From positions 3,162,001 through 3,226,000 of the forward strand of contig OW818699.1 in assembly GCA_942493385.1 (NCBI GenBank): a stretch of 64,000 nt of DNA. Reading direction: 5' to 3'. Below, piece by piece: positions 61,050-64,000 of this stretch. This stretch comes from UBA8389 sp942493385 (GTDB lineage Bacteria > Bacteroidota > Bacteroidia > Bacteroidales > UBA1402). Below the pieces are notes generated by a model, which worked only from the letters and a program-made list of their open reading frames with translations, was not told where the DNA came from and ran no database searches. The translations under genes and the position numbers were made by a program. Within the stretch, counting starts at the first letter, position 1. Every line of letters starts with the position of its first letter.

Positions 61050-61907
61050 TCAATTTAAGTCAAGGATTCTTTTTACCAGTTGCTCAAAGGCTTTCCTGAC
61101 TCGCTCGTCGTTAAGCATTTCGGAAAGTTTTCCTTGGTCACAGGCTTCACAAATTAATTCATTGATGGGAATTTGTGCCAACAAAGGGATTTCGAAATAC
61201 GTTGACAAGGCTTCGCCTCCACCCTTTCCAAAAAGAAAATACTGTTCTTCAGGATGTGCAGTGGGCGAAAACCAAGACATATTTTCGACAATTCCCAAAA
61301 CTGTAGTCCCTACATGCTGGTCACGAAACAAAGAAATCGCTTTTTGGACATCGGAAATTGACATCTGCTGGGGGGTGGTAACAGCTATGACACCAGCTAT
61401 CTCAAATTCTTGCAACAAGGTGATGTGCACGTCTCCGGTTCCAGGAGGTGTGTCGATAATCAAGTAATCCAAGTCGCCCCAACTGGTTTCCGTCATCATT
61501 TGCTTGAGACCTTTTGCCACCATCGGGCCACGCCAGATAATTGCCTGATGGGCATCAAAGAAGAATCCGATGGACATGATTTTGATTCCAAAACGAACAT
61601 ACGGCTCTATTCGCTGCTTTCCGTCTTGATTCGTAAAAGCAGGTCGATCAGCATCTTTCAGATTAAAAAGTGCTGGAATGGATGGCCCGTAAATATCGGC
61701 ATCCAAGATACCCACCGAGTATCCCTCGAGTGCAAGGGACAAAGCCAATCCTGCCGCTACGGTCGATTTTCCGACACCTCCTTTACCCGAAGCCACCATA
61801 ACAATTTTGCCAATGTTTGGAAGTTTTATCTTGCTAAAACCATTTTCTTTAGGCTTGTAAACGAATTCTTTCTTAGGTTCCATTGTGTATCTATTTTTTT
61901 CGATCAT
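61050..61907 (-). CDS. Mrp/NBP35-type P-loop ATPase (Fe-S carrier)
   Basis: The 285-residue protein has the deviant Walker A ASGKGGVGKST (residues 39-49), LDADIYGPSIP, IIDTPPGTGD and a CxxC (CEAC) near the C-terminus, all typical of Mrp/ApbC/NBP35 scaffold or carrier proteins that pass Fe-S clusters to clients. It lacks the N-terminal DUF59 domain of the larger Mrp. ATG 61907 overlaps the radical SAM stop by 4 bases (ATGA); a second ATG at 61883 is also reasonable. The arrangement implies coupled synthesis with that enzyme. Confidence 0.88.
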   Translation of the reverse strand: MIEKNRYTMEPKKEFVYKPKENGFSKIKLPNIGKIVMVASGKGGVGKSTVAAGLALSLALEGYSVGILDADIYGPSIPALFNLKDADRPAFTNQDGKQRIEPYVRFGIKIMSIGFFFDAHQAIIWRGPMVAKGLKQMMTETSWGDLDYLIIDTPPGTGDVHITLLQEFEIAGVIAVTTPQQMSISDVQKAISLFRDQHVGTTVLGIVENMSWFSPTAHPEEQYFLFGKGGGEALSTYFEIPLLAQIPINELICEACDQGKLSEMLNDERVRKAFEQLVKRILDLN

Positions 61908-62842
61908 GTTCTAAATTTCCGAATGTAAAAGCTGTTGGATTTATACTCCATTTTTTCAATGTACGCATTGTGCATCAACGTTTCCAAAATGCTTGGGTCT
62001 GCATGATTTTTCCTCAACAGTTCCTGCATGGTGTCTTCACGGATGGGATGCACGGAACAAATGTTGATGATATCCTCCAGCGCATTGCCAGTAAAACCAG
62101 TATTGGTACCCTCAAAGCCAAGAATCAGTTCCGTTTTGATCCCATTTTCCAAAAACAGTTGGTAAGCCTCGTTGATGATGCTTTCGCAGGGTGGCAAGAC
62201 CGATTGAACAGCGGGAGGTCTGGTTGGTATGGAGATATAGGCTATGGCTGGATGCACTTTCGAAACCAAGCCAATGGTTTGAAGCACCTGCTCGACACTG
62301 TCATTGACACCGGCAACCAACATGGTTTCAGTAACCAGCGTACCTTTATATGCAGTGGAAAAAGCTTGAAGACCTTCTACATAATCAGCAAATTTGACGG
62401 AAGGTATCGGTCGGTTTATCTTTTTCCAAGCAGTTTCAGTCCCAGCATCAATTTTCACAGAGACCCAGTCGGCCCACATTATATCGTCCCTTACCGGCTC
62501 CATATTCAACAAGGAGGCATTGGTAATGACGGCAATTGGGATTTTCAGCACTTTTAATTTTTTGATAATTGCCCCAAGGTGTATATCCAGAGTCGGTTCT
62601 CCATTGGATACAAAAGTCAGGAAGTCGGGCTTATCGGCTGGAGCAAGAATTGCCAAATGTTTCTGAACTTCATTAAAAATGACGGAGGGCTCATAAAAAG
62701 AGCTTCGGCTTGCACTTAACTGATGGGTTAAACCTACTTGACAATAGATACACGAATACGAACACGTTTTGGGTGTTGTAATATTATTTATTCCAAGACT
62801 TTTACCTAATCGGCGAGAAGGAATTGGGCCAAAACTAATCAT
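61904..62842 (-). CDS. Radical SAM protein, COG0731-like
   Basis: The 312-residue enzyme opens MISFGPIPSRRLGKSLGINN and binds a 4Fe-4S cluster through C27-xxx-C31-xx-C34 (CSYSCIYC). FLTFVSNGEPTLDIHLG is the GGEP-type SAM motif. The FGPIPSRRLG start places it near the COG0731 group related to wyosine-type enzymes, but tRNA wyosine is not expected in bacteria, so the true reaction is unknown. ATG 62842 is preferred over an upstream TTG. It lies before the Mrp-type ATPase and overlaps it by 4 bases. Confidence 0.85.
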   Translation of the reverse strand: MISFGPIPSRRLGKSLGINNITTPKTCSYSCIYCQVGLTHQLSASRSSFYEPSVIFNEVQKHLAILAPADKPDFLTFVSNGEPTLDIHLGAIIKKLKVLKIPIAVITNASLLNMEPVRDDIMWADWVSVKIDAGTETAWKKINRPIPSVKFADYVEGLQAFSTAYKGTLVTETMLVAGVNDSVEQVLQTIGLVSKVHPAIAYISIPTRPPAVQSVLPPCESIINEAYQLFLENGIKTELILGFEGTNTGFTGNALEDIINICSVHPIREDTMQELLRKNHADPSILETLMHNAYIEKMEYKSNSFYIRKFRT

Positions 62843-62919
62843 GATTTTCTGAATTGAGGGATGATTTAATCTCAATATGTTTAATACTATTGACCATCAC
62901 TTATTCAGTTTGTGGGATT

Positions 62920-63810
62920 TTAAACAACCATACTTCCCTTTTCAACATGCAACTGTTCGGCCATAACGTCACATTTCACCATCAGAAGAAAGAATATTCT
63001 TGGATCGTTCTCATGAATCAATCCCTCCAAATTTCCTTGGCCTTTGGATATGATCAGATCGGCAGTTTTATACACATTTTTAAACGCCTCGCTGCAATGA
63101 TCCAAAATTGTGGAAGATGTATCGTACCCATTTGATATGACATCGGCAACCCAATCCATTCCCACTTCCCTGGCATCGATCAGGGTTGCATCGTTGAGTA
63201 TCGGCCCTCCCCTGACCGCAAACGTTAAATGAGGATGCATGAGCATCTCAATAAACAACTTGTCGAAAACGATCTCTCCGGCATTGTCACCCAGATACAA
63301 AATGGTATTGGCATCTTTGATGCGTTGTCTTAATGAATCGGAGGCATCAATGGCAAATTTTTCATTCATTACCTTTGCGATGGTTTGCTCTAAATCAAAA
63401 TCAGCACTAGGCCCATAATCCATAATATTTCCGGCTATGGATAAACGAAGCGCTGCATTAAAAGGATCAACCGTCTCAAGCACCTTCAATCGCCACTTCT
63501 TATACAAACTTAATGCCTGCTGGTTGCTTTCGGATTTTTCGTAGAGGAAAAGGTCCGGTACGCCTGAAATATCACAAAACTGGTGAGTCAGATCCCTATG
63601 TAGTTCGGGCATTGGCCTATTGCCACCTCGTGCAATGGTCAGATTGTAAAATCCAAAAAATGTTTGACGGTCATCGTAACTGAAACAATACTTTTCCATA
63701 AGCCGTTCAAAACCCTTGAATAAACAACCCATACATCTGCCATCAACCTCAAAGTCTCTATCAATAGTGATAGCTGGCGCGTTTGTTATTTTCATTGAAG
63801 TGGCATTCAT
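62920..63810 (-). CDS. DUF89 family protein (damage-control phosphatase-like)
   Basis: The 296-residue protein has an N-terminal C26-xx-C29 (GRCMGCLFKGF) and the DUF89 metal site ILYLGDNAGEIVFDKLFIE, followed by LTFAVRGGPILNDATLIDA and IISKGQGNLEGL. DUF89 proteins are metal-dependent phosphatases that remove harmful phosphometabolites; the cysteine-containing subgroup in bacteria and archaea is little studied. ATG 63810 (or 63795) follows the -7 box at 63828-63835. It is the first of four leftward genes with radical SAM, Mrp and C_GCAxxG proteins. Confidence 0.85.
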   Translation of the reverse strand: MNATSMKITNAPAITIDRDFEVDGRCMGCLFKGFERLMEKYCFSYDDRQTFFGFYNLTIARGGNRPMPELHRDLTHQFCDISGVPDLFLYEKSESNQQALSLYKKWRLKVLETVDPFNAALRLSIAGNIMDYGPSADFDLEQTIAKVMNEKFAIDASDSLRQRIKDANTILYLGDNAGEIVFDKLFIEMLMHPHLTFAVRGGPILNDATLIDAREVGMDWVADVISNGYDTSSTILDHCSEAFKNVYKTADLIISKGQGNLEGLIHENDPRIFFLLMVKCDVMAEQLHVEKGSMVV

Positions 63811-63827
63811 TTCATTGTTTATGGCTA

Positions 63828-63835
63828 CAAAGATA
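63828..63835 (-). promoter_or_regulatory. Candidate -7 box for the DUF89-radical SAM-Mrp unit
   Basis: The minus strand reads TATCTTTG, an exact TAnnTTTG match, 17 bases before ATG 63810. No -33 TTG is seen at the usual spacing. It lies inside the longer frame (to 63903), supporting the shorter start. From here to the right edge (63836-64000) I see no gene. Confidence 0.5.
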
Positions 63836-64000
63836 CCTATTGTATTGAACTTATGTTCATAATTATAAACTTTTTTCCTTAACCCAAAAAAAGGATGGGG
63901 CACATTTTCGTATGTATTTTAGAAATTGGATCACTAGCGTTCGGTTCATACTCCCTGATATTCAACTTGTTAGAAATGTTCGGACTGGTTAAATTGTAAT

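Noticed and set aside
61883..62557. 224-residue + strand frame opposite the radical SAM gene
   Set aside because: The minus strand has the CxxxCxxC motif and a coupled downstream gene; the + frame has no recognisable domain.
63911..63991. Short + strand frame at the right edge
   Set aside because: It is a 26-codon frame with no recognisable features.
1..64000. CRISPR arrays, insertion sequences, prophage, integrase or attachment sites
   Set aside because: No direct-repeat array, transposase, integrase or phage structural gene was seen anywhere in the window.

Overview
The window reads as chromosomal DNA from a Bacteroidota bacterium, most likely order Bacteroidales. The evidence is Bacteroidota-type promoters (-7 box TAnnTTTG, sometimes with a -33 TTG), two secreted enzymes ending in type IX secretion (T9SS) sorting domains, serine palmitoyltransferase, DUF4827 and DUF5723 proteins, and a two-subunit methylmalonyl-CoA mutase. 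A propionate-forming, Paludibacter-like organism would fit, but genus and species are not established. No rRNA, tRNA, CRISPR array, prophage or insertion sequence was found.

Layout. 0-2 kb: an intact type I methylase subunit (hsdM) without its S or R partners in view, then a gene-free GC-rich stretch that can fold like RNA. 2-12 kb: a sphingolipid pair (serine palmitoyltransferase and a short-chain reductase) divergent from mutA-mutB, then a lipoprotein/outer-membrane pair. 12-24 kb: housekeeping genes (glmM, DUF4827, nrnA-like, comEC, rpe, an ECF sigma factor with a 53-residue protein behind it, fmt, a ClC channel, a sugar-phosphate transferase, tsaC). 24-29 kb: recJ, split by a one-base frameshift, then recQ, a GAF histidine kinase and a small outer-membrane protein. 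29-40 kb: secreted carbohydrate enzymes (GH127/GH146-like arabinofuranosidase, GH29 fucosidase, pectate-lyase-like protein, GH2) without a SusC/SusD pair. 40-45 kb: DUF2461, crtI-like and crtB-like genes, a GFIN-repeat protein and a lone ABC ATPase.

45-50 kb is the aromatic amino acid operon: prephenate dehydratase, aminotransferase, DAHP synthase/chorismate mutase, prephenate dehydrogenase and a nitroreductase. Ahead of it lies what appears to be a complete transcription attenuator: a promoter, a 25-codon leader peptide with nine Phe/Tyr codons among codons 6-15, a 12-bp terminator hairpin, and a competing antiterminator whose 5' half lies inside the leader peptide's last codons. This is the strongest regulatory finding.

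50-55 kb: an AT-richer block read leftwards, with an ECF sigma factor, a membrane protein, an ABC transporter and a short UvrA-like ATPase, resembling a stress or drug-resistance module. 55-59 kb: a propeller lipoprotein, a peptidoglycan amidase, an M28 peptidase and a CPBP membrane protease. 59-64 kb: two converging groups rich in cysteine, metal or Fe-S motifs (DUF1847, methyltransferase, C_GCAxxG_C_C protein, Mrp-type ATPase, radical SAM enzyme, DUF89 protein). Their association looks deliberate, but I cannot name a function for it.
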